This document shows, piece after piece, positions 38,576-48,008 of a stretch of DNA of 64,000 nucleotides. Each line of letters opens with the position of its first letter. Positions within the stretch are counted from its first letter, which is position 1. The translations under genes were made by a program, and so were the position numbers. The notes under the pieces were generated by a model, which was given only the letters and a program-made list of their open reading frames with translations, ran no database searches and was not told the origin of the DNA. The DNA comes from Vibrio tapetis subsp. quintayensis (GTDB lineage: Bacteria > Pseudomonadota > Gammaproteobacteria > Enterobacterales > Vibrionaceae): positions 62,001 through 126,000 of the forward strand of contig NZ_JAUFQV010000007.1 of NCBI RefSeq assembly GCF_030409945.1, given 5' to 3'.

Positions 38576-38592
38576 TGCACTTAAATGGTGCA
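38576..38592. promoter_or_regulatory. NtrC-binding site upstream of amtB
   Basis: TGCACTTAAATGGTGCA is a perfect match to the dyad TGCAC-N7-GTGCA known for NtrC. It lies about 130 bases upstream of the predicted amtB start site, a normal enhancer distance. Confidence 0.85.
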
Positions 38593-38609
38593 GTTGAGCA
38601 GTAATCCTA

Positions 38610-38626
38610 TGCACCAATAATGGGTA
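38610..38626. promoter_or_regulatory. Second, weaker NtrC-like site upstream of amtB
   Basis: TGCACCAATAATGGGTA keeps the left half TGCACC and most of the centre but the right half is degenerate. It is 34 bases from the strong site, about three helical turns, as expected for cooperative NtrC dimers. Confidence 0.5.
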
Positions 38627-38690
38627 CTGATCGTATAGTAATTCATTATATTCAGCCAGTTATATATATAAGTGATTAAGTTAACAGTAT

Positions 38691-38706
38691 TGGTATACAA
38701 CTTGCA
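38691..38706 (+). promoter_or_regulatory. Sigma-54 promoter of amtB
   Basis: TGGTATACAACTTGCA has GG and GC ten bases apart and TTGCA at -12. The start site would be near 38717, about 47 bases before ATG 38764. With the NtrC sites upstream it is a standard nitrogen-limitation promoter. Confidence 0.85.
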
Positions 38707-38763
38707 GATATCGAATGCAAAAGGAAATTGCATGATAATAATTATACTGGGAGTTTTTTCACA

Positions 38764-39984
38764 ATGAGCAATTCAATCAGTGAAGTGCATGGCGCGGTTC
38801 AGACACTTACACAAAGCTCGGACACACTTTTTCTCTTGCTGGGTGCGATCATGGTATTTCTGATGCATGCCGGTTTTGCATTTTTAGAAGTCGGAACCGT
38901 GCGTAAGAAAAACCAAGTCAATGCACTGGTTAAAATTCTCGCCGATTTTGGTGTGTCGACCATTGCGTACTTTTTTATTGGCTATTGGGTTGCCTATGGC
39001 GGAACATTTTTCGCTGATGCAGAAACATTGTCTGCGGGCAATGGCTACGAGTTAGTGAAGTTTTTCTTCTTGCTGACTTTTGCTGCTGCAATCCCTGCCA
39101 TTGTGTCCGGAGGTATTGCCGAGCGTGCTCGTTTTTACCCAATCCTCCTTGCTACATTTTTTACCGTTGGCTTGGTCTATCCGTTGTTTGAGGGGATGAT
39201 TTGGAACGGAAATTTTGGTGTGCAGTCGTGGTTTGAATCGACGTTTGGTGCAGGGTTCCATGATTTTGCTGGGTCAGTTGTAGTACATGGTGTTGGCGGA
39301 TGGATAGCATTGGTTGCAGTGATATTTTTAGGCATGCGTCGCGGGCGAATTCGTGCTGGTAAGCACACAAACTTCGCGCCATCTAATATTCCGTTCTTGG
39401 CACTAGGTGCTTGGATTTTAAGTGTTGGTTGGTTTGGCTTTAATGTGATGTCGGCACAAACACTCAATGGAGTGAGTGGTTTAGTGGCCATGAACTCTCT
39501 GATGGCAATGACTGGCGGAATTTTGGCTGCCTTGGTTGTTGGTAAGAATGACCCCGGCTTCATTCATAATGGGCCGTTAGCAGGATTAGTTGCCGTGTGT
39601 GCTGGTTCTGATTTAATGCATCCACTGGGTGCGCTTATTACTGGTCTTGTCGCTGGGGCGGCGTTTGTTTGGTTGTTTACGCACTTACAGAACAAAACAA
39701 AAATAGATGATGTATTAGGTGTATGGCCACTTCATGGTGTTTGTGGTGCTTGGGGTGGTATTGCCGCTGGTATCTTTGGTCAAAGTGCACTGGGTGGTCT
39801 TGGCGGTGTGAGCTTAACCGTGCAGATCTTGGGAACGGTATTAGGTATTTGTGTTGCTGTGATTGGCGCATTGATTGTTTATGGCACATTAAACCTTGTA
39901 ACAGGCTTAAGGCTTTCTGAAGAAGATGAATTTAACGGTGCGGACTTAGCGATTCATAAGATCAGTTCAACCAACGAAGACTAA
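38764..39984 (+). CDS. amtB: Ammonium transporter
   Basis: A 406-residue inner-membrane channel with eleven hydrophobic helices and the Amt pore residues: twin histidines in VVVHGVGGW and WPLHGVCGAWGG, and the GNxNW-like entrance replaced by MIWNGNFGVQ. It begins without a signal peptide (SNSISEVHG). ATG 38764 follows GGGAG; an in-frame TTG at 38728 with AAGGA is possible. No glnK gene adjoins it. It imports ammonium when nitrogen is scarce, consistent with the sigma-54/NtrC promoter. Confidence 0.92.
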   Translation: MSNSISEVHGAVQTLTQSSDTLFLLLGAIMVFLMHAGFAFLEVGTVRKKNQVNALVKILADFGVSTIAYFFIGYWVAYGGTFFADAETLSAGNGYELVKFFFLLTFAAAIPAIVSGGIAERARFYPILLATFFTVGLVYPLFEGMIWNGNFGVQSWFESTFGAGFHDFAGSVVVHGVGGWIALVAVIFLGMRRGRIRAGKHTNFAPSNIPFLALGAWILSVGWFGFNVMSAQTLNGVSGLVAMNSLMAMTGGILAALVVGKNDPGFIHNGPLAGLVAVCAGSDLMHPLGALITGLVAGAAFVWLFTHLQNKTKIDDVLGVWPLHGVCGAWGGIAAGIFGQSALGGLGGVSLTVQILGTVLGICVAVIGALIVYGTLNLVTGLRLSEEDEFNGADLAIHKISSTNED

Positions 39985-40034
39985 CTCCTGCCGATAACAT
40001 AAAAGTCGCGTTGCTTTTATGACTTCATTTATTT

Positions 40035-40062
40035 AAAAGAGCGATCATGATCGCTCTTTTTT
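40035..40062. terminator. Terminator of amtB
   Basis: AAAAGAGCGATCA and TGATCGCTCTTTT form a perfect 26-base palindrome that can fold as a 10-11 bp stem, followed by T. It lies 50 bases after amtB. Confidence 0.85.
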
Positions 40063-40148
40063 CGACTATGGTCTATACTCACACGTCTTCTGATGTTGTT
40101 ACATTGATGTTAAGGTAACTAAAGTAGTGATTCAGTTAAGGAAGCAGC

Positions 40149-40880
40149 ATGGACTACCCGTATCGAAACATCGTAATCTTAACCGGAGCCGGGATTTCTG
40201 CGGAGTCAGGAATTCAAACATTTAGAGCTCAGGATGGCTTGTGGGAAAACCATAAAATTGAAGATGTTGCAACACCAGAAGGATTCCATAAAGATCCGCT
40301 ATTGGTGTTAGATTTTTACAATCAAAGACGAAAAAAGCTTCAGGATAATTCGATCCTCCCTAATGCTGCACATATTGCCTTAGGCAAACTTGAACAGCAA
40401 ATAGAGGGCAGCGTAACGGTTATAACGCAGAACATAGATAATCTACATGAAAGAGGCGGCACCAAGAATATTATTCATATGCACGGTGAGTTGCTTAAAT
40501 CTCGCTGTTCTGAATCTAATCAAGTCATTGATTGCTCGGATGACATAAACATCGACGATCTTTGTCATTGCTGCCAAATTCCGGCACAAATGCGTCCTCA
40601 TATTGTATGGTTTGGTGAAATGCCCTTAAGGATGGGGGATATTTATTCTGCCATTGAAGCTGCCGATCTGTTTATTTCAATTGGTACATCGGGCGTTGTT
40701 TATCCGGCTGCTGGTTTTGTTCATGATGCCCGAATGCATGGCGCTCATACTATCGAAATAAACCTAGAACCGAGTGCAGTAGAGAGCGAATTTGAAGAAA
40801 AGCGTTACGGTAAAGCAAGCATTGAAGTGCCTAAGTTAGTAGAAGAGTTACTGAGTGTTCCTTCGGCATTACGCGCTTAG
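40149..40880 (+). CDS. cobB: NAD-dependent sirtuin deacylase CobB
   Basis: A 243-residue sirtuin. It has the NAD-binding [10 protein letters not shown] at 13-22, the [12 protein letters not shown] motif, the catalytic histidine in IIHMHGEL, four zinc cysteines (RCS, DCS, CHCC) and the [12 protein letters not shown] nucleotide loop. Y57-x-x-R60 is the pair that lets CobB and SIRT5 bind succinyl and malonyl lysine, so desuccinylation as well as deacetylation is predicted. It has the short N terminus of the class. It is a single gene between two terminators. Confidence 0.95.
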   Translation: MDYPYRNIVILTGAGISAESGIQTFRAQDGLWENHKIEDVATPEGFHKDPLLVLDFYNQRRKKLQDNSILPNAAHIALGKLEQQIEGSVTVITQNIDNLHERGGTKNIIHMHGELLKSRCSESNQVIDCSDDINIDDLCHCCQIPAQMRPHIVWFGEMPLRMGDIYSAIEAADLFISIGTSGVVYPAAGFVHDARMHGAHTIEINLEPSAVESEFEEKRYGKASIEVPKLVEELLSVPSALRA

Positions 40881-40938
40881 CAATTTTTTATACCTTTAGA
40901 GTATTTAACGTTAAGTTTCTTAATAGCGCACACAATAA

Positions 40939-40964
40939 AAAAGAGCAGCTTTCACTGCTCTTTT
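40939..40964. terminator. Bidirectional terminator between cobB and potD1
   Basis: AAAAGAGCAG and CTGCTCTTTT pair perfectly over 10 bp around a six-base loop between convergent genes. Confidence 0.88.
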
Positions 40965-40991
40965 GGCTATTTCTTTGATGAATCTGCCTGA

Positions 40992-42035
40992 TTACATGTC
41001 GACTTTTAATTTCTGGAAGTACTCTTCATAGAGCGAACTTGCTTCACCAACCTCATCTTGCCACTCGCCTGAGTCCATAATGTGCTGTGGTGGGAACACG
41101 TTAGGATCTTCAGAAAACGATTTAGGTAGCAGAGGGTAAGCCGATTTAACTGGAGTAGGGTAACCAATCTCCAAGGCAATTTTTGCTGCGTTCTCAGGGC
41201 GAGTTAAGAAGTCGATCATCTTATGTGCAGCATCAGTATGTTTAGCGCCTGCAGGGATTGCAATGCTATCCATCCAGAAAATTGCGCCTTTTTCCGGCCA
41301 TACGATATCTATTTGAGCGCCTTCCTGCCTTGCCATGTAGGCAGAGCCGTTCCATAACATGCCGATAGAGGTTTCACCCGCTAGGTATGGGTTAGCAGGG
41401 AAGTCAGAGTTAAACACTAATACGTTAGGCATTAGCTTTTTCAATTCAAGGTAAGCGGCCTTTATTTCTTCAGGGTTAGTGGTGTTACCTGAATAGCCAA
41501 GCTTGCTCAATGCAATATGAAAGACTTCACGAGAGTCGTCCATCATCATTAGCTGGCCAACCCACTTACTGTCCCACAAGTCTGCCCATTTTGTTACCGA
41601 AGACTTATCAAGCATGTCTGCGTTAATACCAATACCAGTCGCGCCCCAAATGTAAGGAATCGAGTATTTGTTATCTGGATCGAAAGGCTTATCAAGATAG
41701 TTAGGGTCGAGATCTTTAAAATGAGAGAGCTTTGACTTGTCAATTTCCTGCAACATGCCTTCTTTACGCATTTTTGAAACGAAATACGTAGACGGCACAA
41801 CTAGGTCATAACCTGCACCTTGGGTTTTCAGCTTGGCATACATGCTTTCATTCGACTCATAAGTCGAATAGAAGACTTTTATTCCGGTTTCTTCGGTGAA
41901 ATCTTTAAGCACTTCACTTGGAATGTACTCAGACCAGTTATAGAAATATAACTCTTCGTCTGCAGCTTGAGCAGAAAAGGAAATAAAAGTAGCAGCACTG
42001 ATAATACCAGCAAATAGCTTCGAGCAATTTTTCAT
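40992..42035 (-). CDS. potD: Polyamine-binding periplasmic protein, distal copy (PotD-type)
   Basis: A 347-residue binding protein with a signal peptide ending SFSAQA. YNWSEYIPSEVLKDFTEETGIKV and YDLVVPSTYFVSKM are PotD hallmarks, and aromatic and acidic residues expected to hold the polyamine are kept (for example WNGSAYMARQEG and FWMDSIAIP). It is last in the pot cluster, after a second PotD gene. Vibrio uses this system for spermidine and norspermidine uptake, with an effect on biofilm. The two copies differ, so separate preferences are likely. A possible stem-loop lies between the two. Confidence 0.93.
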   Translation of the reverse strand: MKNCSKLFAGIISAATFISFSAQAADEELYFYNWSEYIPSEVLKDFTEETGIKVFYSTYESNESMYAKLKTQGAGYDLVVPSTYFVSKMRKEGMLQEIDKSKLSHFKDLDPNYLDKPFDPDNKYSIPYIWGATGIGINADMLDKSSVTKWADLWDSKWVGQLMMMDDSREVFHIALSKLGYSGNTTNPEEIKAAYLELKKLMPNVLVFNSDFPANPYLAGETSIGMLWNGSAYMARQEGAQIDIVWPEKGAIFWMDSIAIPAGAKHTDAAHKMIDFLTRPENAAKIALEIGYPTPVKSAYPLLPKSFSEDPNVFPPQHIMDSGEWQDEVGEASSLYEEYFQKLKVDM

Positions 42036-42128
42036 CTTTACGCTATACCTGAATGTATATGAATGGTGGGGTTTATATCACTAGGCGGATATTGAGGGGC
42101 ATATTGTACTGCAAATGGAGCAAATGAA

Positions 42129-42153
42129 AAAGGGCAGCTTGACGCGACCCTTT
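42129..42153 (-). terminator. Hairpin between the two potD genes
   Basis: On the minus strand AAAGGG and CCCTTT pair around a 13-base loop and are followed by TTTC. It is weak, so it may reduce rather than stop read-through into the distal potD. Confidence 0.4.
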
Positions 42154-42174
42154 GATTAATTGCAATTGTGAGGA

Positions 42175-43212
42175 TTATTGACCTGCTTTAAGCTTCATAA
42201 AATAGTTTTCATAGCGTGTCGTTTTGTCACCAATAGCATCTTGCCATTCAACACGGTCGAGATCTTCTTGTGATGGGAAGAGTGCTGACACGTCTTTAAA
42301 TTTGTCATTAGACTCTTTAACTGCGGTTAGGTAACCTGCGCTTTGTGATATTTGCTCCGCGATTTCAGGCCTTAACAAGAAGTCGATCATCTTATGTGCA
42401 GCTTCTACATTATTTGCCCCTGAAGAAATGGCAAAGTTATCTACCCAGCCAATTCCACCTTCTTTTGGAAATATCAGCTGTAATGGCAGTTCTTCGGCTT
42501 GTGCGGCAGCAGCTGAACCGTTCCAAAGCATGCCAACTCCGACATCCCCAGCGAGATATGGGTGAGCAGGGTTATCAGAGTTAAACAGCAGTACATTAGG
42601 CATAAGCTTAACCAACTCTGCATAGGCTTGGTCTATTTCATCGTTGTTGGTGCTGTTACCCGAGTAGCCGAGCTTTCTTAATGCAATGTGGAAAACTTCA
42701 CGGGTATCGTCCATCAACATGATTTGCCCTTCGAGCTCCGGAGACCAAAGATCAGCCCAACTGGTAAAGTCTTTTGGATCGTACATGTCTGTATTCACGG
42801 CAAGGCCAGTTATTGCTACTACATGAGGAATGGAGTAAGCATTGTCAGGATCGTATGGCTTATCTAAGTAGTTACTGTCTAGTTTAGAAAAGTTTGTTAA
42901 TTTGGTCTTATCAATTTTTTGTAGCATGCCTTCATCGCGCATTTTTGCCACGAAGTAGGTAGAGGGTACAACCAAGTCATAACCTTTATTATGCGTTTTT
43001 AGTTTGGCATATAGGGTTTCGTTCGACTCATACGTTGAGTAGATGACTTTGATGCCGGTTTCATCGGTGAACTGCTGTATGAGTTCGTTGGAAACGTATG
43101 GCCCCCAATTCATGAATACCAGCTCTTCATTTTTATCATTCGCGCTTACCGGTGATACTGACAAAGAAAGCGCACATGCACTACCAGCTAAAAGAGTAGC
43201 CCATTTTTTCAT
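42175..43212 (-). CDS. potD: Polyamine-binding periplasmic protein, proximal copy (PotD-type)
   Basis: A 345-residue paralogue of the downstream PotD, with a signal peptide ending SPVSA. MNWGPYVSNELIQQFTDETGIKV and YDLVVPSTYFVAKM are retained; the pocket region differs (WNGSAAAAQAEE and IGWVDNFAIS against SAYMARQEG and IFWMDSIAIP), suggesting divergent ligand choice. It lies 115 bases after potC, beyond a strong hairpin, so it may be transcribed at a different level from the membrane subunits. Confidence 0.92.
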   Translation of the reverse strand: MKKWATLLAGSACALSLSVSPVSANDKNEELVFMNWGPYVSNELIQQFTDETGIKVIYSTYESNETLYAKLKTHNKGYDLVVPSTYFVAKMRDEGMLQKIDKTKLTNFSKLDSNYLDKPYDPDNAYSIPHVVAITGLAVNTDMYDPKDFTSWADLWSPELEGQIMLMDDTREVFHIALRKLGYSGNSTNNDEIDQAYAELVKLMPNVLLFNSDNPAHPYLAGDVGVGMLWNGSAAAAQAEELPLQLIFPKEGGIGWVDNFAISSGANNVEAAHKMIDFLLRPEIAEQISQSAGYLTAVKESNDKFKDVSALFPSQEDLDRVEWQDAIGDKTTRYENYFMKLKAGQ

Positions 43213-43244
43213 TTACGTTAGCTCCAAAACAAACGTGGATAGAA

Positions 43245-43274
43245 AAACAGTACGGACAATTCGCCGTACTGTTT
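43245..43274 (-). terminator. Strong hairpin between potC and the first potD
   Basis: On the minus strand AAACAGTACGG and CCGTACTGTTT pair perfectly over 11 bp around an eight-base loop and are followed by TTC and a short T-run. It is an internal terminator/attenuator or a 3' stabilising stem of potABC mRNA. Confidence 0.7.
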
Positions 43275-43327
43275 GATTGTTGCATCAAAGTTAGATGAAC
43301 TTAGTACTGTTAATTTATTGAGTCCGA

Positions 43328-44098
43328 CTACTTAATCTTCTCTCGAGCGAGCAACTGAGATATAACAACTAACACCAGTGACACAATCAACATGATAGTT
43401 GCGAGTGCATTCACCTCTGGTGAGATACCTACCTTGACCATTGAATATATTTTCAACGGTAATATTTCGTAAGTTGGGCCAGTAACAAAAGAGCTAATGA
43501 TCACGTCGTCAAGTGAAAGGGTAAAGCTCAATAACCAACCCGCCGCGACGGCGGGTTTCGCTAGTGGCAGAAGTATTTGTTTCAATATTACCCATTCACT
43601 CGCGCCAAGATCTTTTGCGGCTTCTAGCATCTTAACGTCAAAACCATTAAGTCTTGAGTAAACCGTTACGACGACGAACGGCAAACAGAACGTTATGTGG
43701 GCGAAGAACAGAGTTAAAAAACCAAGTTCAAACCCGACGACTAAAAACAGGGCCAGCAATGAAATGGCCATGACAATATCTGGCGACATCATAACGATAA
43801 ACAGTAAGCCGTTAACTAAGCCCTTGCCTTTAAATCGATAACGAAATAAGGCGACTGCCGTTAAACTACCAATGACGGTGGCAGCTGTTGCAGAAAACAC
43901 GGCTACGGTGATTGAGTGCCACGCTGCCTGCATCAAACTGTCATTGTTAACCAGCGACTCGTACCACTTAAATGTAAAGCCACCCCATTTCATACCAAAC
44001 TTATTGGCGTTAAATGAGTTGGCAATCAAAACAATGATTGGGAGGTATAAGAATGCGTATACCAAGCCCATGAAACCAAATTTGGCGCTCTTTCCCAT
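43328..44098 (-). CDS. potC: Spermidine/putrescine ABC transporter permease PotC
   Basis: A 256-residue inner-membrane permease with six hydrophobic helices. The EAA loop for contact with PotA is EAAKDLGASEWVILKQILLP. Its ATG shares one base with the TAA of potB, which means coupled translation. It is the second channel half of the polyamine importer. Confidence 0.94.
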   Translation of the reverse strand: MGKSAKFGFMGLVYAFLYLPIIVLIANSFNANKFGMKWGGFTFKWYESLVNNDSLMQAAWHSITVAVFSATAATVIGSLTAVALFRYRFKGKGLVNGLLFIVMMSPDIVMAISLLALFLVVGFELGFLTLFFAHITFCLPFVVVTVYSRLNGFDVKMLEAAKDLGASEWVILKQILLPLAKPAVAAGWLLSFTLSLDDVIISSFVTGPTYEILPLKIYSMVKVGISPEVNALATIMLIVSLVLVVISQLLAREKIK

Positions 44099-44952
44099 TA
44101 TTCTAATTCCACTTTCTTGTTCAGTAATTTACCCGCCCGGTAATAGGCATAAAGCATGACTGCCATTGCGAACGTTAGCGCAATGCTCGTCGCGGCCCCA
44201 AAAGGCCAATCTCGTGCATTAAGCACTTGGCTTTTAATTACGTTACCGATGAGTAAGTTCTTAGCTCCGCCTAATAAGTCAGAGATGTAGAACATGCCAA
44301 GGGCTGGTAATAATACCAATAAACAACCACCAATAATGCCTGGCATAGTTAGCGGTAATACCACTTTCATAAATGTCTGAAACTTGTTTGCACCTAAGTC
44401 TCTTGCGGCTTCAATATACGTTCCATCGAGCTTCTCAATAGCAGAGTAGAGTGGCAATATCATGAATGGCAGTAAGATATATACTAGGCCAATCATAACA
44501 GCCGTTTCGGTGTACATAATGCGCATTGGTTTATCTATGATTTCTAATGCGATTAGGCTCTTATTTAAGATGCCTTGAGTACCTAATACTATTTTTAGCC
44601 CATAGGTGCGGATCAGTGAGTTAGTCCAAAATGGGACTATCACTAAAAACAGCATAAACGGACGCCACTTCTGTGGCATTTTTGCCACGATGTAAGCAAA
44701 TGGATAACCAATCGCTAAGCACAATAATGTCGCGACAATCGCCATATAAAACGAATGCCACAGCACTTTAAAATACAGTGGGTCTGCCAACCTGATGTAG
44801 TTATCGAGTGTAAAAGTCATCTCGATAAGGTTAGCTTCATCTCTGGTTAAAAAGCTGGTACCAATGATCATCAGGTTTGGTAACAACACAAAGACTACTA
44901 GCCAGCCTACAACGAGCCCAACTATTGCATTCTGTAAATTAAGCTTCTTCAT
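44098..44952 (-). CDS. potB: Spermidine/putrescine ABC transporter permease PotB
   Basis: A 284-residue inner-membrane permease; six helices and the EAA loop [20 protein letters not shown] are visible. ATG 44952 is used because the longer frame runs further into potA; the start still overlaps potA by 14 bases. It pairs with PotC to form the membrane pore. Confidence 0.93.
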   Translation of the reverse strand: MKKLNLQNAIVGLVVGWLVVFVLLPNLMIIGTSFLTRDEANLIEMTFTLDNYIRLADPLYFKVLWHSFYMAIVATLLCLAIGYPFAYIVAKMPQKWRPFMLFLVIVPFWTNSLIRTYGLKIVLGTQGILNKSLIALEIIDKPMRIMYTETAVMIGLVYILLPFMILPLYSAIEKLDGTYIEAARDLGANKFQTFMKVVLPLTMPGIIGGCLLVLLPALGMFYISDLLGGAKNLLIGNVIKSQVLNARDWPFGAATSIALTFAMAVMLYAYYRAGKLLNKKVELE

Positions 44953-46039
44953 CCGCCAGTACCACTTCCCAGCTTTCAACCCATGTAACCGCGACTTTTT
45001 GCCCTAACGAGTGATCAACGTCGGGATCATCCTCATTAAAGAACTCACTCACCATCACGCGCAAACCTGACTCTAGTTCAACAACTGAGTCAAGTGTCAT
45101 GCCTTTATATGTACGCTCAACAACGTGGCCGACAATGCCTTTTTGTTCAGACTCTTTGATTTCTTCTAACCGAAGATCTTCGGGTCTTAATAGCACCTGC
45201 AGCAGTTGACCTTGTTCAATCGGCTGATCGTAGTAAACCACAGCATTGATGCCTTCAATTTCAGCTTGAATGCGTTTTTCGTCCAAACGCTCGATCGCTT
45301 TAGTATGGAATACGTTTATCTCGCCAATGAACTTTGCAACAAATAGATTCTTTGGCTCTTCATAAATTTCGCGGGGCGTACCGTCTTGCTCAATATTACC
45401 GTCTTTCATTACGATAATGCGGTCAGACATGGATAACGCTTCTTCTTGATCGTGAGTAACAAAAATGAAGGTGATACCCAACTGACGTTGCAGTTGTTTT
45501 AGTTCAATCTGCATTTGTTTACGTAACTTGTAATCCAATGCCGATAAAGACTCGTCGAGCAATAACACTTTTGGCTTATTAACTACGGCACGAGCAATCG
45601 CAACACGCTGCTGTTGGCCACCAGAGAGTTGATGTGGTTTTCTCTGCGTCATGTGATCGAGTCGCACCATTTTCAGTGCCTCCACAACACGCAGTTCAAT
45701 CTCAGAAGAGGCCACTTGCTGCATCTTTAAGCCAAATGCGACATTATCGAACACCGTCATGTGTGGGAATAATGCATAACTTTGAAATACCGTATTTACA
45801 TGCCTCTGTTCAGCAGGAACTGAAGTGACATCCTGACTTGCAAGATGAATACTTCCGCTGTCAGCGGTTTCAAATCCAGCGATCATCCTAAGCACGGTTG
45901 TTTTACCGCACCCCGATGGACCTAATATAGTGAGGAATTCACCATGGTTTACATTTAGGTTCAAATTGCCAATGATCTGCTTTCCGTCAAAACTCTTACT
46001 AATGTTAGTAAGTTCAACTACATGTGTTGGTTTTTTCAA
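44939..46039 (-). CDS. potA: Spermidine/putrescine ABC transporter ATPase PotA
   Basis: A 366-residue ATPase. Walker [10 protein letters not shown], signature LSGGQQQR, Walker [13 protein letters not shown] (serine rather than proline, as in E. coli PotA), switch histidine VTHDQEE, then a regulatory TOBE-type C-terminal domain. It heads the operon potA-potB-potC-potD-potD on the minus strand. No classical promoter could be fixed upstream. A TGG-N9-TTGC element with the wrong spacing lies at 46175. Confidence 0.95.
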   Translation of the reverse strand: MKKPTHVVELTNISKSFDGKQIIGNLNLNVNHGEFLTILGPSGCGKTTVLRMIAGFETADSGSIHLASQDVTSVPAEQRHVNTVFQSYALFPHMTVFDNVAFGLKMQQVASSEIELRVVEALKMVRLDHMTQRKPHQLSGGQQQRVAIARAVVNKPKVLLLDESLSALDYKLRKQMQIELKQLQRQLGITFIFVTHDQEEALSMSDRIIVMKDGNIEQDGTPREIYEEPKNLFVAKFIGEINVFHTKAIERLDEKRIQAEIEGINAVVYYDQPIEQGQLLQVLLRPEDLRLEEIKESEQKGIVGHVVERTYKGMTLDSVVELESGLRVMVSEFFNEDDPDVDHSLGQKVAVTWVESWEVVLADEEA

Positions 46040-46354
46040 TGTCTGTCTTTCTCCTATACAAGCCTAAAAACCGAGGCCATAAGTACGCTACGAATCGGGC
46101 ACGCATAATAAGTCCCATCTTCTGATCCGCAAAGAAATTTCTTACTCTGAAACAACTTTTTTTTGCGTCTTTTATGCAATAAGTTCTACCATACTCGATA
46201 GAGGGCAATGGTTTTTCAATAACTGTCTAATTATTCGCCATTATCGCAATAAAAAAAAGTGCTTATTGCATACTTCTTGTTACGAGTTGGCGACCTTTAA
46301 GTATAATAGCGAGCATACTCAATCTGGCAGCCTTCAACCTGCCACGGAAATATT
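46040..46354. promoter_or_regulatory. Divergent intergenic region potA / membrane protein gene
   Basis: A 315-base AT-rich gap. For the plus-strand gene a -10 TATAAT lies at 46302-46307. A small stem TGGCAG/CTGCCA (46325-46344) lies in the leader just before the start codon and could affect translation. The minus-strand side for potA has poly-A/T stretches but no promoter I can defend. Confidence 0.5.
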
Positions 46355-47167
46355 ATGAATAACGAAGATATAGAAAAAGACTTTAACCTTGGCGGTAGTG
46401 TAGAAAAGGCGCTTTCAGGTGATTATGAGCTTAGCCCAACAGCTGTATTTCAAGAAGCTTGGAAACAGACTATTAAGCACTTTTTAACGTTCTCTCCTGC
46501 GATAGTTTTTCTCATTTTTATGCAAGCGGTGATTTTCTATATCGCGTTGAAATTGCAATTAGGTGATCCGTCCGTGCTATTGGAAGCGGTTAAAGATCCC
46601 CTGTTATTTGACGAACGAATTCTTCAGTCGATTTTTATGGCCAACTTTAGCTATGAAGTGATCAGCGCGCCACTGTATGCGGGTATTAGCTTAATGGCCA
46701 TGAGCCATGCTGCAGGATTAACGACAAGGCCTCGTCATATGGCAAAGGGTTTACAGTTCACTATTCCGGTTATTATCGCTACGTTGTTTAGTTTGATGCT
46801 GCAAGCCATCGCGAGTGTGTTGCTGCCGTTTGTTTCTTTTTACCTAACAATGGCTTTTAGCCTATCGATTCTGCTTATCTGTGAAAAACGTGTTGCGCCT
46901 TTGCAATCTATGTTGTTGTCGCTCAGAGCCATTAATAAGAAGATTTTCCCAATTGCGGGTATCTACATGATGGTAACGCTGATGTTTGTTGTGGCGACGC
47001 TCTTTTATGGTATTGGTCTGATTTTTGTTGTGCCGTTCTTCTTCCACGTGAAAGGGATTTTGTACCGCAATATGTTCGGAATTCGTTTGAAAGTGGTTGC
47101 TTCAGACATGCCAGCAGCGACTGATTCAGATTCAGGTCGTAATAACCCGGGTTCATTTGATGCGTAA
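46355..47167 (+). CDS. Conserved multi-helix membrane protein upstream of bax
   Basis: A 270-residue inner-membrane protein with five or six hydrophobic helices between residues 45 and 240, a soluble acidic N terminus (MNNEDIEKDFN) and a polar Ser/Asp-rich C terminus. I recognise no named family; the layout resembles uncharacterised Vibrio proteins next to bax. Its end overlaps the bax start by eight bases, so the two are translated together. A role in envelope biology is suggested only by that partner. Confidence 0.65.
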   Translation: MNNEDIEKDFNLGGSVEKALSGDYELSPTAVFQEAWKQTIKHFLTFSPAIVFLIFMQAVIFYIALKLQLGDPSVLLEAVKDPLLFDERILQSIFMANFSYEVISAPLYAGISLMAMSHAAGLTTRPRHMAKGLQFTIPVIIATLFSLMLQAIASVLLPFVSFYLTMAFSLSILLICEKRVAPLQSMLLSLRAINKKIFPIAGIYMMVTLMFVVATLFYGIGLIFVVPFFFHVKGILYRNMFGIRLKVVASDMPAATDSDSGRNNPGSFDA

Positions 47168-48005
47168 TAAGGTTTCTTACGCCATTGGTATCAGCGCCCT
47201 GATGGGCTTATCTGGAGTTGGCCTTTTGCTATCTGAAGAAGAGCAAGAGCAGCCTAGTTCAGTAAGATCAACCACCGTTGAAATACCAAAAGAGCCACAA
47301 TCACCTTTGGTTACTGTCGGTGATAAGCCAGATTTCAAGGCATTTACTGATGTAAACGAGAAAAAATCAGCCTTTTTTGGTTATCTTAAACCGAAGATAG
47401 ATATTGAAAACAAACGTGTTTTAAACGAACGAAATGCATTGTTGGCTGCTAAAAGTGCACTGGCAGATGCTTCACTAACGAGCGAGCGCCGCAGTTATAT
47501 AACCCGCATTGGCAAAACTTATCAGCTTTCATTATCTGAGGGGGCTGAGTTAACACTGGAGTGGATTGATCAGGCTCTTGAACGTGTGAATGTATTGCCT
47601 CCTAGTATGGTAATGATCCAAGCCGCTAATGAGTCTGCTTGGGGAACATCAAGGTTTGCAACTCAAGCTAATAACTTCTTTGGTCAGTGGTGTTATCGAG
47701 AGGGCTGCGGGCTCATTCCATTACAACGTAACGAAGGGGCGAGCCATGAAGTGGCTAAGTTTTCTTCAGTTCAACAATCGGTTAATGCCTATTTTATGAA
47801 CATTAACCGTAATCGAGCTTACCAGAATTTACGAATTAAGCGTTTGGCGTTGGAAAAAGAGGGAGCTTCTCTACAAAGTGACGACACAGCACTCGCACTA
47901 ATCAATGAGTTAGGTCAATATTCAGAGCGCGGTTCGGACTACATCAGCGAGCTCCAAGCAATGATCCGTCACAATAGTAAATTTTGGTCAGAGAATGGAA
48001 GTTAA
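47160..48005 (+). CDS. bax: Bax family protein with glucosaminidase (GH73) domain
   Basis: A 281-residue protein from ATG 47160. One N-terminal membrane helix (VSYAIGISALMGLSGVGLLL), then a linker and a peptidoglycan-hydrolase domain with PSMVMIQAANESAWGTSRFATQANNFFG (catalytic glutamate in NESAWG) and YFMNINRNRAYQNLR. It matches E. coli Bax, a putative N-acetylglucosaminidase facing the periplasm. The longer frame from 47097 starts within the upstream gene. DUF2987 follows after three bases, so it is a three-gene operon. Confidence 0.85.
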   Translation: MRNKVSYAIGISALMGLSGVGLLLSEEEQEQPSSVRSTTVEIPKEPQSPLVTVGDKPDFKAFTDVNEKKSAFFGYLKPKIDIENKRVLNERNALLAAKSALADASLTSERRSYITRIGKTYQLSLSEGAELTLEWIDQALERVNVLPPSMVMIQAANESAWGTSRFATQANNFFGQWCYREGCGLIPLQRNEGASHEVAKFSSVQQSVNAYFMNINRNRAYQNLRIKRLALEKEGASLQSDDTALALINELGQYSERGSDYISELQAMIRHNSKFWSENGS

Positions 48006-48008
48006 TTA

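Noticed and set aside
46175..46191. TGG...TTGC element on the minus strand before potA, like a sigma-54 promoter
   Set aside because: GG and GC are 11 bases apart instead of the required 10; this spacing error is not tolerated.
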